Below the pieces are notes generated by a model, which saw only the letters and a list, made by a program, of their open reading frames with translations, did no database searches and was not told where the DNA came from. Below, piece after piece: positions 56,095-64,000 of a stretch of DNA of 64,000 bases (the stretch's first letter is position 1; each line of letters opens with the position of its first letter). The position numbers and the translations under genes were made by a program. Origin of the DNA: Paenibacillus tuaregi (GTDB lineage: Bacteria; Bacillota; Bacilli; Paenibacillales; Paenibacillaceae). The stretch lies in NCBI RefSeq assembly GCF_900086655.1, contig NZ_LT575476.1, positions 806,465-870,464 of the forward strand, written 5' to 3'.

Positions 56095-57498
56095 ATGATT
56101 TTCTTGGGTACCATAGCTCCAATATATAAACAAAAGACAAATGCTTTTTTGAATAAGCATTTTACGGGCAGCAAGCTTGATTACAAGCAAATTATCGGGA
56201 TTATTGTCCCGATATTTGTGGATCAAGCTTTTATTATTTTAATGAGCTTGATTAATACGGCGATGATTGCCTCCTCAGGTGTGGCTGCGGTGAGTGCGGT
56301 GAGTATGGTGGACTCGCTGAATATATTTTTGATCAATGTCTTTGTCGCAGTGGCGACCGGAGGAACCGTCATTGTGGCGCAGTACAAGGGCAGCGGGAAC
56401 CAGAACATGGTGTCCAAAGCAGCATCGCAGGCGATCTCGGCAGTGGCTATTTTGGCGGTGATGTTAGGAATTGTCGTTATCGCCTTTCACACCTCGGTAT
56501 TGAATGTATTATTCGGACAAGCTGATGCGGAAGTGTTCCAGAATGCGCGGGTCTATTTGATCGGCAGCTGCATATCGTACCCTTTTATCGCTATTTTTCA
56601 GGCTGTAGCGGGTGCGCTGCGGGGGATGGCCGAAACGAAGGCCTGCCTCGGGCTGTCGCTTATTATGAATTTGACTTATCTGGGTCTGAACATCCTGCTG
56701 ATCAGTGTGCTGCATATGGGCGTGATGGGGCTTGTCATCTCCGTGATCACGGCCCGGGTGCTCGGGATGATCATCTCACTGGTCTATATCATCAAAATGA
56801 ATCAGTCCCTGCAATATCGCCTGCGGCACGCGCTGCAGCTGGACTGGTCCATTCTCAAAAAAATTATGGTTATCGGTGTGCCGTTTGCGGCGGAGCAAAT
56901 GTTCTTTAATGGCGGCAAGCTCTTAACCCAGACCTTTATCGTGCAGCTCGGAACGCTGGCCATCACCGTGAATGCCATCAGTGGCTCGATTGCCATGCTG
57001 TTCCAGATCGGCGGCAGCGCACTGAGCATTGCCGTGGTAACTGTGGTGGGGCAGTGTATCGGCAACGGCAGTATCCCGGATGCACGCAAATTCATCAGGT
57101 CATTCATCGGGCTGTCCACCGCATTTTTCATTATGTTGACTGCCATCATTTTGCCGTTATTCCCGTACATTATCAAACTGTTCTCGCCGCCGGCCGAGAT
57201 TGTACCCGATATCTTCAACTTGATGGTTCTCATATCCGTGACGCAGCCGCTCCTTTGGTCCATCAGCTTCATTATCCCCGCGGCACTGCGCGCGGCCGGC
57301 GACTCGAACTTTACTTCGGTGACATCTTTGCTGAGTATGTGGGTGCTGCGGGTTATCCTGGGATACGTTCTGGCGATCCCATTCCATCTTGGCATCATGG
57401 GCGTATGGATCGCCATGGTTACCGAGTGGGGCGTACGCGGTGCCATCTTTGGAATGCGTTTCCGGGGGGATAAATGGTATCGGCGTAAGCTGATCTGA
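56095..57498 (+). CDS. MATE-family multidrug/solute exporter
   Basis: This 467-residue protein has about twelve membrane helices in two similar halves. The first half carries VPIFVDQAFIILMSLINTAM, NVFVAVATGGTVIVAQYKG and YPFIAIFQAVAGALRG; the second VPFAAEQMFFNGGKLLTQT and IGGSALSIAVVTVVGQCIG with VIPAALRAAGDSNF. MATE transporters export drugs or metabolites using Na+ or H+. The ATG at 56095 has only a weak AAAGAG ribosome site. A terminator lies 95 bp after the stop. Substrate unknown. Confidence 0.88.
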   Translation: MIFLGTIAPIYKQKTNAFLNKHFTGSKLDYKQIIGIIVPIFVDQAFIILMSLINTAMIASSGVAAVSAVSMVDSLNIFLINVFVAVATGGTVIVAQYKGSGNQNMVSKAASQAISAVAILAVMLGIVVIAFHTSVLNVLFGQADAEVFQNARVYLIGSCISYPFIAIFQAVAGALRGMAETKACLGLSLIMNLTYLGLNILLISVLHMGVMGLVISVITARVLGMIISLVYIIKMNQSLQYRLRHALQLDWSILKKIMVIGVPFAAEQMFFNGGKLLTQTFIVQLGTLAITVNAISGSIAMLFQIGGSALSIAVVTVVGQCIGNGSIPDARKFIRSFIGLSTAFFIMLTAIILPLFPYIIKLFSPPAEIVPDIFNLMVLISVTQPLLWSISFIIPAALRAAGDSNFTSVTSLLSMWVLRVILGYVLAIPFHLGIMGVWIAMVTEWGVRGAIFGMRFRGDKWYRRKLI

Positions 57499-57592
57499 GG
57501 GGTAACGAAGTTGAATCCTGCTTATAATGCTGACATCATGGCAAAAAGTAATCATCCCAACGGGCTTGATAATAAAAAAATTGGTTTTAACC

Positions 57593-57631
57593 AACAATGC
57601 TCAGAGAATAATCTCTGGGCATTGTTTTGTT
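57593..57631 (+). terminator. Terminator after the MATE gene
   Basis: CAATGCTCAGAGA, loop ATAA, TCTCTGGGCATTG then TTTTGTT. Confidence 0.75.
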
Positions 57632-57645
57632 GGGGGAGGTTTGTC

Positions 57646-57702
57646 TAAAACAGTCCGCAATTGCGGATGATCCCATCTGTACCAAGTAATGTGGCTTCAA
57701 CG
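57646..57702 (-). pseudogene. Detached copy of the DUF2268 gene 3' end
   Basis: On the minus strand this reads VEATLLGTDGIIRNCGLF and a stop, almost the same as the C-terminus of the DUF2268 protein at 60706 (EATLLGTEEIIRNCRLF). The similarity continues past the stop (GCATTGTTTTGTTGGGGGA against GCATTGTTTTTGTTGAGGGA). Only the last 18 codons remain. Confidence 0.8.
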
Positions 57703-57820
57703 TTAGTCTAGTTTCCCAGGGAAATTTTGTGAACTGTATTGCCAAGTAAACTTTGCATGTTATAATAAACGTGACAAGTTTTCTTGGCATTATTTTATTA
57801 CTCTGAGAGGAGTCCTTTTT

Positions 57821-58138
57821 ATGAAAAAGGAAGAGATCTTAGAAAAGAGCAGAAATGAAAAACGGGATGAAGGTAAGGAATATGTCTTTGATAAAGGCAG
57901 GAAAAGTGGTTTTTTCGGCATGTTGGTTATCTTTTGCATTTTAGCCGTGTTCAATTTGTATACTAACCGTCAGGAAACAAACTCCGCGTTAATAGCCGTG
58001 ATGTTTGGATATCTGGGCTGTGAAGGTCTGGGGATGTATTCTGTAACTAAAAAGAAAATGCATTTATTAAATTTCATTGCAGGAAGTATTATAGGAATTT
58101 CTTTTTTAGGGGTATACCTTTATAGGGTGAGTAGCTAA
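57821..58138 (+). CDS. Small membrane protein (DUF6442-like)
   Basis: This 105-residue protein has a charged N-terminus (KKEEILEKSRNEKRDEGKEY), then three membrane segments (FFGMLVIFCILAVFNLY, ALIAVMFGYLGCEGLGM, LLNFIAGSIIGISFLGVYLY). I associate this layout with DUF6442 proteins that sit next to a small Xre regulator, exactly as here: the next ATG is one base after the stop (TAATATG). Function unknown; a partner or signal receptor for the regulator is plausible. ATG 57821 follows GAGAGGAG at 12 bases. Confidence 0.75.
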   Translation: MKKEEILEKSRNEKRDEGKEYVFDKGRKSGFFGMLVIFCILAVFNLYTNRQETNSALIAVMFGYLGCEGLGMYSVTKKKMHLLNFIAGSIIGISFLGVYLYRVSS

Positions 58139-58139
58139 T

Positions 58140-58349
58140 ATGAGTGAACAATTGATTTTGAAAAATAGACTCCGCGAGGCAAGAACTGAGCAAGAACTAT
58201 CCCAGGCACAATTGGCGGAAATGGTGGGTGTTTCGAGGAATACCATTAGTTCTATTGAAACAGGGCAGTTTAATCCCACTGCAAAATTAGCTTTAATTTT
58301 ATGTATTGCTTTGGATAAAAAGTTTGAGGAACTGTTTTATTTTGATTAG
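58140..58349 (+). CDS. Small Xre-family HTH regulator
   Basis: This 69-residue protein is a single Cro/C1-type helix-turn-helix: LILKNRLREARTEQELSQAQ, LAEMVGVSRNTISSIETGQF, NPTAKLALILCIAL, ending DKKFEELFYF. It resembles the YozG-like minimal regulators that accompany small membrane proteins in Bacillales. Translation is likely coupled to the membrane protein upstream (1-bp gap). It probably controls its own operon. Confidence 0.88.
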   Translation: MSEQLILKNRLREARTEQELSQAQLAEMVGVSRNTISSIETGQFNPTAKLALILCIALDKKFEELFYFD

Positions 58350-58364
58350 GGCGTGTCTTCAAAC

Positions 58365-58740
58365 TTAAGCAAGCCACACTACAATGAATGCCAAGGTCAA
58401 AAATGCCTTGAACGTACACGCTAACTTATCATAACGAGTCGCCAGACGACGGTATTTTTTTATTTTATTAAAGAAACATTCTACTAAGTGTCGTTCTTTG
58501 TAGATGTCCCGATCATATTTCGGGGGCACTCGGCGGTTTTTCATACCCGGAATCACGGGGATGGCCCGTTGTTCTTCCAAAAAGGCCCGGATTCCATTCG
58601 TATCGTAAGGCGATTGGCCAAGGCGTGCTTCATGGTCAGTTTCATGGTTTTAAGCATTTCGTATCTATGGACGGAATCATGCGCCTCGCCTCCGGTGTCA
58701 ACTACCACAGCCGCTTGAAGAAATGGATGGTTCCCCTATT
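58365..58740 (-). mobile_element. IS5-type transposase fragment
   Basis: On the minus strand, two frames together give the C-terminal part of an IS5-family DDE transposase: VVVDTGGEAHDSVHRYEML, then (after a shift near 58620) LGQSPYDTNGIRAFLEEQRA, IPVIPGMKNRRVPPKYDRDI, and the final DDE-Glu region YKERHLVECFFNKIKKYRRL with RYDKLACTFKAFLTLAFI. The N-terminal half and both inverted repeats are not seen. It is inactive. Confidence 0.85.
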
Positions 58741-58760
58741 CTTGTTAAGTTAACTGGCAG

Positions 58761-59207
58761 TTATGTACTAAAAATTTGTTCGAGATGGTGTTCCAAGTGC
58801 TCAACATAGTCTTTTATAAGCCACTCTAACGTAACAAGTTTTTCTTCACCAATGTCGCATAAATACAGCAACTTGTCTTCAGGAATGTTTGCAATGACTT
58901 CAGCCACTTGCTTATTCAACATAACCCAAAGAGCCAAAATATGATCAATACTTAGGTTTTGGTAATTCATGAGTTCCACCCAATGATTCTGGGCATATTT
59001 TAACGCTGAGTAAGGTTGAGATTCATATTGAGAACGCACAAATCGTTGTAAATTAGTAAGTGCGGAGTCACACAGATGCCCTAATATTTCCTTTTTTGAC
59101 CAACTGTTTGGTCGGGTCCGTATAGAAAAATCGAGTTCAGAATAAGCATGGATTCTGGATGGAACATCCGTAATCCTAAAATTAAGATGCTGTAAGATGG
59201 CTTCCAT
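58761..59207 (-). CDS. DinB-family protein
   Basis: ATG 59207 follows GGAGG at six bases; an upstream extension lacks a site. The 148-residue four-helix bundle has the DinB pattern: SIRTRPNSWSKKEILGHLCD with the first His, a middle helix NHWVELMNYQN, and the C-terminal LVTLEWLIKDYVEHLEHHLE with the paired His residues, the usual metal-triad positions. DinB/YfiT-type proteins act as metal-dependent hydrolases or thiol (bacillithiol) transferases; which applies is unknown. Confidence 0.87.
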   Translation of the reverse strand: MEAILQHLNFRITDVPSRIHAYSELDFSIRTRPNSWSKKEILGHLCDSALTNLQRFVRSQYESQPYSALKYAQNHWVELMNYQNLSIDHILALWVMLNKQVAEVIANIPEDKLLYLCDIGEEKLVTLEWLIKDYVEHLEHHLEQIFST

Positions 59208-59263
59208 GGTATTTCCTCCAATTTGTTTTATAGATTGTACCAACACTATTTTGTCAGCTATTT

Positions 59264-59899
59264 TTATCTCTGTTTACACGTATTCAACCTATTAATTTCA
59301 ACAATATCATTTATATTATATTCATCAAACTTTTCAAGAAGGGCCCCAAAGCCTTTGGATAGTTGATATTCCATTTCTTCTTGATATATTGGACAAACAA
59401 CCAATAATTGTATTGTACTATCTTTACCTAACATTAACGAGCTAAATCCTTCATCTTCGCGAAGTGGAGGTAATAATAACATACCAGTAAAATCATTGTT
59501 ATTTGCAATTGGTTCAGGAGGATCCCCATTAGGTATAGTATCTCCATAACAAAACCAAGTGCTTCTTTCATTCGGAAACTTGCCAAGTTTCCTTAGCCAA
59601 CCAAATGGCCAATAATCTTTAAAATCTATAATATCCTCTTTAGCCACAGGCCATGATGGTGGAAGATACATGATGAGCTCTGTATATTCCCAATCTTTAT
59701 TATCTTCTGAAACTTGTGCAGGTAATGAGCTCATTCCTGACGTTATAATAGTATGAAAGTCTCTTTGGTCGTTTGCTTGAAAAATGATTAAGTCTATATT
59801 TAGACTTTCTGAAATAGTCTCTGTATTTATTAAATCTGGTTCACCAATGTATTTTTTATAATGTTCTAATAATTGATTATTTATATCCAAAGTTCTCAT
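59264..59899 (-). CDS. Suppressor-of-fused-domain protein (immunity-like)
   Basis: ATG 59899 (RTLDINNQLLEHYKKYIGEP) matches the usual beginning of this family; the frame extends to 59992 but overlaps the previous gene there. The 211-residue protein has the SUFU pattern: TIITSGMSSLPAQ, YTELIMYLPPSWP, WPFGWLRKLGKFPNE and LLLPPLREDEGFSSL, VCPIYQEEMEYQLSKG. SUFU-domain proteins frequently serve as immunity proteins in polymorphic toxin systems. It follows another likely immunity gene and a toxin-like tail on the same strand. The cognate toxin is not in the window. Confidence 0.8.
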   Translation of the reverse strand: MRTLDINNQLLEHYKKYIGEPDLINTETISESLNIDLIIFQANDQRDFHTIITSGMSSLPAQVSEDNKDWEYTELIMYLPPSWPVAKEDIIDFKDYWPFGWLRKLGKFPNERSTWFCYGDTIPNGDPPEPIANNNDFTGMLLLPPLREDEGFSSLMLGKDSTIQLLVVCPIYQEEMEYQLSKGFGALLEKFDEYNINDIVEINRLNTCKQR

Positions 59900-59945
59900 T
59901 CCTCTTATAAGCAATCTCTTTGTATTAAAGTCAACGTATAGGCTG

Positions 59946-60434
59946 TTAGAATACCAATAGGCTTCCTTGGGGCCATTTACCTTTCCAACCACAAGGTATA
60001 TGTCCTGAATTATATATTTCCAACAATTCTGTATGAAAACCTGGTTTTACATACGCGCTATAGGCATATTCCATCATTGCAGTAAGCAAATCCCATTCAA
60101 CGCTTTCATATATACAATTGTTTAACTTATTTCTTTCAATAAACGTAGAAATATTTTTAAGGACTCCGTCCTTAAGTAATAATTTAGCCTCCATAGTAAC
60201 TTTATTCCACTGTCTGTATTCTTCTCGCCAGTTCTCATGTAAAGTCGAGGTTAATTGATTTCTTATTTGAAGTCTGACATTATCCCAAGTAGAATTAACC
60301 TTTTTTTCAACATCAATCCAGTTTCGCACTTGCGAAACATTAACATTAATTGTTGCATTAATAGCATCCCCACAGTTACTGAAAAAGTCAATTTTAGATA
60401 TTTTATTATCATAAAAATCCTTTACTTCATTCAT
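59946..60434 (-). CDS. Immunity-like protein of unknown family
   Basis: This 162-residue protein starts at ATG 60434 after GAGGAGAAG, only 10 bp after the stop of the toxin-like remnant. It opens VKDFYDNKISKIDFFSNCGD and ends HIPCGWKGKWPQGSLLVF. The C-terminal GHxPCGWxG pattern is frequent among short genes between secreted toxin ends and other immunity genes, but I cannot name the family. Context is toxin tail, this gene, then the SUFU gene, all on the minus strand. Confidence 0.7.
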   Translation of the reverse strand: MNEVKDFYDNKISKIDFFSNCGDAINATINVNVSQVRNWIDVEKKVNSTWDNVRLQIRNQLTSTLHENWREEYRQWNKVTMEAKLLLKDGVLKNISTFIERNKLNNCIYESVEWDLLTAMMEYAYSAYVKPGFHTELLEIYNSGHIPCGWKGKWPQGSLLVF

Positions 60435-60444
60435 TGTCTTCTCC

Positions 60445-60618
60445 TCAGTTTAGTTTTATTTTTTGGAACAAATATTTATAGATAGAATTTATTTGCCCTA
60501 GTATTTTGGTAGTTGGATCATCATCTTGCAAGCCATATTTTAACCGTTGATTTCTAGCTTTTTCAACCATTTCTAAAATTTGTTCTCTAGACCAATAGTA
60601 GCGCACTTGTTGGTATAG
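60445..60618 (-). pseudogene. C-terminal tail of a lost polymorphic toxin
   Basis: The minus strand reads LYQQVRYYWSREQILEMVEK, then ARNQRLKYGLQDDDPTTKIL, a short linker and a TGA at 60445. There is no start codon and the stretch runs into a terminator at 60668. The sequence ends 10 bp before the immunity-like gene, the normal place for a toxin C-terminus. I cannot assign the catalytic class. Confidence 0.55.
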
Positions 60619-60624
60619 AACGTC

Positions 60625-60669
60625 AAAAAGGCGGAATGACCATTCATATGGTTATACCGCCTTTTTGTT
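60625..60669 (-). terminator. Terminator of the DUF2268 gene
   Basis: AAAAAGGCGG and CCGCCTTTTTG flank inner pairing ATGACCAT / ATGGTTAT. It works for the minus-strand gene ending at 60706. Confidence 0.8.
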
Positions 60670-60705
60670 GAATTTTTAGGCATTGTTTTTGTTGAGGGAT
60701 GTTAT

Positions 60706-61599
60706 TTAAAACAGTCTACAATTGCGGATGATCTCTTCTGTACCTAGTAATGTGGCTTCATTGATTCCGACGTTATTAATTTGCATAAAAGACTGCACTG
60801 CTCTGTATCCAACCGCATAACCTGCGAACGGGGATAAACCAACAGGCTGGTAGCCTTGCTCTTTGGCAATGGTGTCGCCGAACAAATAGCTGCTGACTTC
60901 TGCAAATCCTTTAACATCTAATGCATTCTTAAGGACTTCCGTGGAGTATTCTAAATCTTCATTATCGAGGGAGGTAACCCACGGACCCAACAAGTCTTCT
61001 CCATATAGCTCCTTTGCGAACGATTCGGCTAATCCCTCAATGATCAAATAGTCACCCACCGTAACGTTGCCATGATCCCAATTGAAATGAGAGAAACGGA
61101 TATTATGATGGAATTCGTGAGCAATAACGGCGGGGATTTTCGGGATATTATAATCATTAGGATAAATGGTGACCTGAATAAATCCCGGAATTCCCCCAAA
61201 CCCGCAATAGCCTTTCTGTAATTCCAGTTTGTGTGGGTCAGCGATATACAGACCAAATTTTAATTCTTCTGCATTAATTCGAAGTTCATTGTTGCTCATG
61301 TAGTCCACACATTCTCGCAAAGTTTCCTGTGCGGTTCTTAAGGCTTGGATTTCTTTTAGTTTTCGCAGAGCTTGTAATCCTGCATCAGTAGTATTCACGT
61401 CTAAAAATCCTAGCATTTTTGTGGCTATGATGACATCATAGCCATCAGGTTGTTTGGCTTTGAGAGGAACGTTGATGGTATTCCACATCTTTTCGAATGG
61501 GGTCATCATAGTGTATCGGAAAAAGTCTGCTAGTTCTGTTTCTGTCAAAGAGAGGAGTTTGTCGTATTGATCGATTGTGTTTTGGATTGAGAGTTTCAA
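60706..61599 (-). CDS. DUF2268 putative zinc protease
   Basis: A TTG at 61599 with GGGG about six bases upstream gives 297 residues. The central VIAHEFHHNIRF (H-E-x-x-H) is the zinc-protease motif characteristic of DUF2268, and a downstream ViEGLAESFA-like helix (IIEGLAESFAKELYGEDLLG) supplies a third ligand candidate. The C-terminus (FAGYAVGYRAVQSFMQINNV) fits too. It has no signal peptide and is probably cytosolic; its substrate is unknown. A detached copy of its 3' end is at 57646. Confidence 0.85.
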   Translation of the reverse strand: MKLSIQNTIDQYDKLLSLTETELADFFRYTMMTPFEKMWNTINVPLKAKQPDGYDVIIATKMLGFLDVNTTDAGLQALRKLKEIQALRTAQETLRECVDYMSNNELRINAEELKFGLYIADPHKLELQKGYCGFGGIPGFIQVTIYPNDYNIPKIPAVIAHEFHHNIRFSHFNWDHGNVTVGDYLIIEGLAESFAKELYGEDLLGPWVTSLDNEDLEYSTEVLKNALDVKGFAEVSSYLFGDTIAKEQGYQPVGLSPFAGYAVGYRAVQSFMQINNVGINEATLLGTEEIIRNCRLF

Positions 61600-61619
61600 G
61601 GTGATCCCCTACCTGAATA

Positions 61620-62660
61620 TTTATCATGGATAGGTATAGGGTAAGGGATGACGTAGCGTGAAGGTCAACGGATTGCCAAGCTAGAATATGAAGTTGCAAT
61701 GGTTGCCTTCTCTGAATTTATCAACGACAAAGTCCCTTAGCCAGGCACAAATCGTATTTGTGGTTATTGATTATATCGTGCAGAACAGCTATATCGACAA
61801 TGTATCTGAACTCATCAAGCTGCCTTTTGATATACTTCAGAGTTTTGTGAAGCTCTGTTCGATAGCACAAACCAAAGAAGGCTTGTTGAGATGGTTACGC
61901 AGATTAAGGAGAATGCGGTTAAGGTGTTTGGGTAGGTGGGTTGTTCTAATCCAACATCAATTAAAAAACAGCCTGACAGCCGAAAAAAATGGATGTGAGG
62001 CGGTTGTTAGGTCACGGTGTGTTCACAACACCTACAATACCGTTTAAAAAACAATATATATTAAGTGAATAGGGTTTGCACATGATGTAAAAATCCAAAT
62101 AAAGTGGATGAAACAGTCAATTCATGTAAAATTTATAATTCTTAATAAACACCCTTGTTGAACATAAGGAAGATATATATAACGCCTCAATAATTGAAAT
62201 ACTACAATAAGTCAACAAAACGTAAGGTTATTTCTTTTAAGCAGGGACCTCACTATGTCTTTCTAAGAACCATCTAAAAAAATTCAATTTCAAATTTTCC
62301 TCTAAAAAAATGTCATTTCTCTCTTATATTTGAACATGGTTGTTGTATTAGCCAGCTCGGGTAACTGGTGCAAAAGATAGACTTGAAAGTTCCAGTAAGA
62401 GCATGTCAGAACTACATCCCTTTACGAATCGAATCGAGCCTTCAGATTAGGGTTACTTGTCTATGATTCCATAGCTGCTAAAAAAGGACTATTGTCATAT
62501 AATAATATAATCCGGAGATCCTAGCAAATTATACCAACCGACTTTTGGGGTACTCATATTGAATGGAAACTATATAGTGCAATTGTTAAATATGGGAGGC
62601 GGCCCTTGATAATCTAAGGAGATCTCAGAAAAAGAAAACTTCCCTGTTACTGAAGCTGGT
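61620..62660. other. Remnant-rich, gene-poor stretch
   Basis: No intact gene is supported. Short coding-like tracts on the plus strand include KLEYEVAMVAFSEFINDKVP (about 61679-61740), NQRRLVEMVTQIKENAVKVF (about 61871-61935) and DVRRLLGHGVFTTPTIPFKK (about 61991-62055); they are in different frames, without ribosome sites. From about 62060 to 62650 the sequence is AT-rich and I see nothing. Confidence 0.5.
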
Positions 62661-62662
62661 TA

Positions 62663-63428
62663 ATGATAATTAAAAACAAAGATTATTGGCTTTTTCGTGG
62701 CACATCTCATGACATTCAACCGCAAAACGATGAAGAGCGGCGCATGCTGAGTATGTTCTATTATACTTTTTACCGAATGCAGCCTTCCAAGCTAGGGTTT
62801 AGCAATATAGAGGAGGGTATTCAAGCTATTCTGTCCTATCCAGAGTTCAGAGATGAGATTGTGGATATTTTAAATACAACGAGGCTCATCTTGACTTTGT
62901 GGATAAAAATAATGCATTTTCATTCACTTGTCCACTGGATATCCACTGTACCTACAGTATGGATCAAGTTTTAGCTGCATTTGGTTATTGGAATGAAGTA
63001 CAGGCACCCGCTTTTCGTGAAGGCGTGAAATACTTTGAAGCTGAGAAGACCGACATTTTCTTTATTACCCTTAACAAGTCAAATAAGGACTTTTCCCCTT
63101 CAACTCTATATGAGGACTCGCCATTCCTTCAACTCTATATGAGGACTACGCCATTAATGAACGTTTATTCCACTGGCAGACGCAAAGTCGTGTTTCTGAG
63201 GATACGAAGACAGCCCAGCGTTATATTCATCACCGTAATACAGGCAACCGAATTGCCTTGTTTGTTAGAGAATACAAGGAGCAGAACGGTTACACGTCTC
63301 CGTTTGTGTTCTTAGGTGAAGCGGACTATGTGCGTCATGAAGGGAACAAGCCAATGAGCTTTGTGTGGAGATTGCGGGAGGAACTGCCTCCGCAGATGGT
63401 TGCCACAGCTAATAAATGCATTGTTTAG
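62663..63428 (+). pseudogene. DUF3427 helicase C-terminal remnant, multiply frameshifted
   Basis: Three frames in turn give the C-terminal DUF3427 part of a DEAD/DEAH-type helicase: DYWLFRGTSHDIQPQNDEER (62675 on), MLSMFYYTFYRMQPSKLGF; then DIHCTYSMDQVLAAFGYWNE (about 62940) and ALFFITLNKS-type FFITLNKSNKDFSPSTLYED; then AINERLFHWQTQSR and TSPFVFLGEADYVRHEGNKP, ending VATANKCIV at 63428. A 28-base tandem duplication (CCTTCAACTCTATATGAGGA, two copies at 63098 and 63127) breaks the frame. Helicase motor motifs are absent. Confidence 0.8.
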
Positions 63429-63443
63429 AACGGAGAAAATGAC

Positions 63444-64000
63444 ATGTGGAAAGAGCTAGCTGCTCTTATAGGGGCTAATCCAATTCTTACTCTAGTAATC
63501 ACATTACTAGGTACTTCTACCATTTGGCTTTATAAAGAATTTAAGCAAATGATTGAGCAGAGCACGAAGACAAAAGTTGCTGAACTGAATGAGAAAATTA
63601 AAGTGTACAGTCAACTCCAGGCAACTATTTATGCCATCATCCATCAAGCTAATCATGAGCAGTTAAAGATGAAGTTTATTGAGAAGTTTGGCGATTACAG
63701 TATGTATATGAGTGATGATGCTCGGAAGATTGCCTTAGATTACATTAAACATGGGGATTCATTGTATTTGGTATCCTTATCGTCTTTTATCGAGGTTGAA
63801 TTAGAAAAGTTAAATAAAGAGCGGTGTAGGGTTCTTAATATAGGCGCTGATACAGAAATAGAGAGATATATAGCGAAACTATATGCTCCTTTTAAACCTA
63901 TCCTTTTAGTTTGGTCTATGATGCTTTTCATCTTAGTAGGGGGACTTGTATATTTAATCCAGCCCTCCTGGTACGAGAAGACAAATGCCATCTTTCTTAT
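63444..64000 (+). CDS. Membrane protein of unknown function, cut by the window end
   Basis: ATG 63444 follows GGAG at eight bases and the frame is open to the last base (at least 185 residues). An N-terminal membrane helix (ANPILTLVITLLGTSTIWLY) is followed by a charged helical region (residues 30-140; KQMIEQSTKTKVAELNEKIK, VYSQLQATIYAIIHQANHEQ) and a second membrane helix near residue 160 (ILLVWSMMLFILVGGLVYLI). This coiled-coil-between-helices layout is typical of small membrane sensors, but I do not recognise a family. Confidence 0.75.
   Translation, partial: MWKELAALIGANPILTLVITLLGTSTIWLYKEFKQMIEQSTKTKVAELNEKIKVYSQLQATIYAIIHQANHEQLKMKFIEKFGDYSMYMSDDARKIALDYIKHGDSLYLVSLSSFIEVELEKLNKERCRVLNIGADTEIERYIAKLYAPFKPILLVWSMMLFILVGGLVYLIQPSWYEKTNAIFL

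Noticed and set aside
62663..64000. Prophage or conjugative element
   Set aside because: No integrase, structural or transfer genes are seen; only a helicase remnant and a membrane protein.

Overview
The window looks like a chromosomal segment of a Paenibacillus-type Firmicute. The evidence is S-layer-homology (SLH) surface proteins, strong GGAGG ribosome binding sites, frequent TTG/GTG starts, a sortase with an LPXTG-like substrate, PadR/MerR/Xre regulators and Fnr-like operators of the Bacillus type. I saw no rRNA, tRNA or CRISPR array. This assignment is by gene content only.

Region 1 (1-11.4 kb) is AT-rich and accessory. It starts with a decayed surface protein (lamin-tail domains, phytase-esterase-like propeller, broken SLH tail, unrecognised remnant). 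Next comes a minus-strand operon of three genes: a Dam-type adenine-N6 DNA methyltransferase, a HerA-type ATPase and a NurA-type nuclease. Diverging from it are three plus-strand genes of unknown function (an N-terminal SAP-like helical segment; a small protein with a Cys pair; an Asn/Gly/Thr-rich small protein with a hydrophobic tail). An IS3-family fragment fused to a broken flavodoxin-like quinone reductase closes the region. The methyltransferase-HerA-NurA operon plus the divergent trio is the best candidate here for an undescribed, probably anti-phage, system.

Region 2 (11.5-24.8 kb) is GC-richer core metabolism for low oxygen: cydABCD (bd oxidase and its ABC exporter), hcp (hybrid cluster protein) and, divergent from hcp, a two-polypeptide 2-oxoacid:ferredoxin oxidoreductase. 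The hcp/por intergenic region holds two Fnr/Crp-type palindromes, each centred 41.5 bp upstream of the start point expected from a -10 element on its own side, suggesting joint anaerobic induction. A tRNA-dihydrouridine synthase follows.

Region 3 (24.9-46.9 kb) is a mosaic. It has small hypothetical genes, a frameshifted acetyltransferase, a ~2,190-residue cell-wall-anchored adhesin with its own class B sortase, a MerR/SDR pair with operators inside 19-bp-spaced promoters, a formylglycine-generating-enzyme-like protein, a secreted CBM/crystallin/lytic-transglycosylase-like protein, an oxalate decarboxylase with a variant active-site lid next to a Yellow/MRJP-family protein, a DNA alkylation repair protein, and a PadR/CPBP protease pair.

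Region 4 (46.9-57.6 kb) has a 1,499-residue LuxR-type regulator carrying an N-truncated protein-kinase-like domain, a small membrane protein, a large SLH/Ig-like-repeat surface protein, an intergenic inverted-repeat element and a MATE exporter.

Region 5 (57.6-64 kb) is again decayed and accessory: DUF6442/Xre pair, IS5-type fragment, DinB protein, a likely orphan toxin tail with two immunity-like genes (one Suppressor-of-fused-like), a DUF2268 metalloprotease with a broken copy of its 3' end 3 kb away, about 1 kb of remnants, a frameshifted DUF3427 helicase remnant, and a membrane protein cut by the window end.
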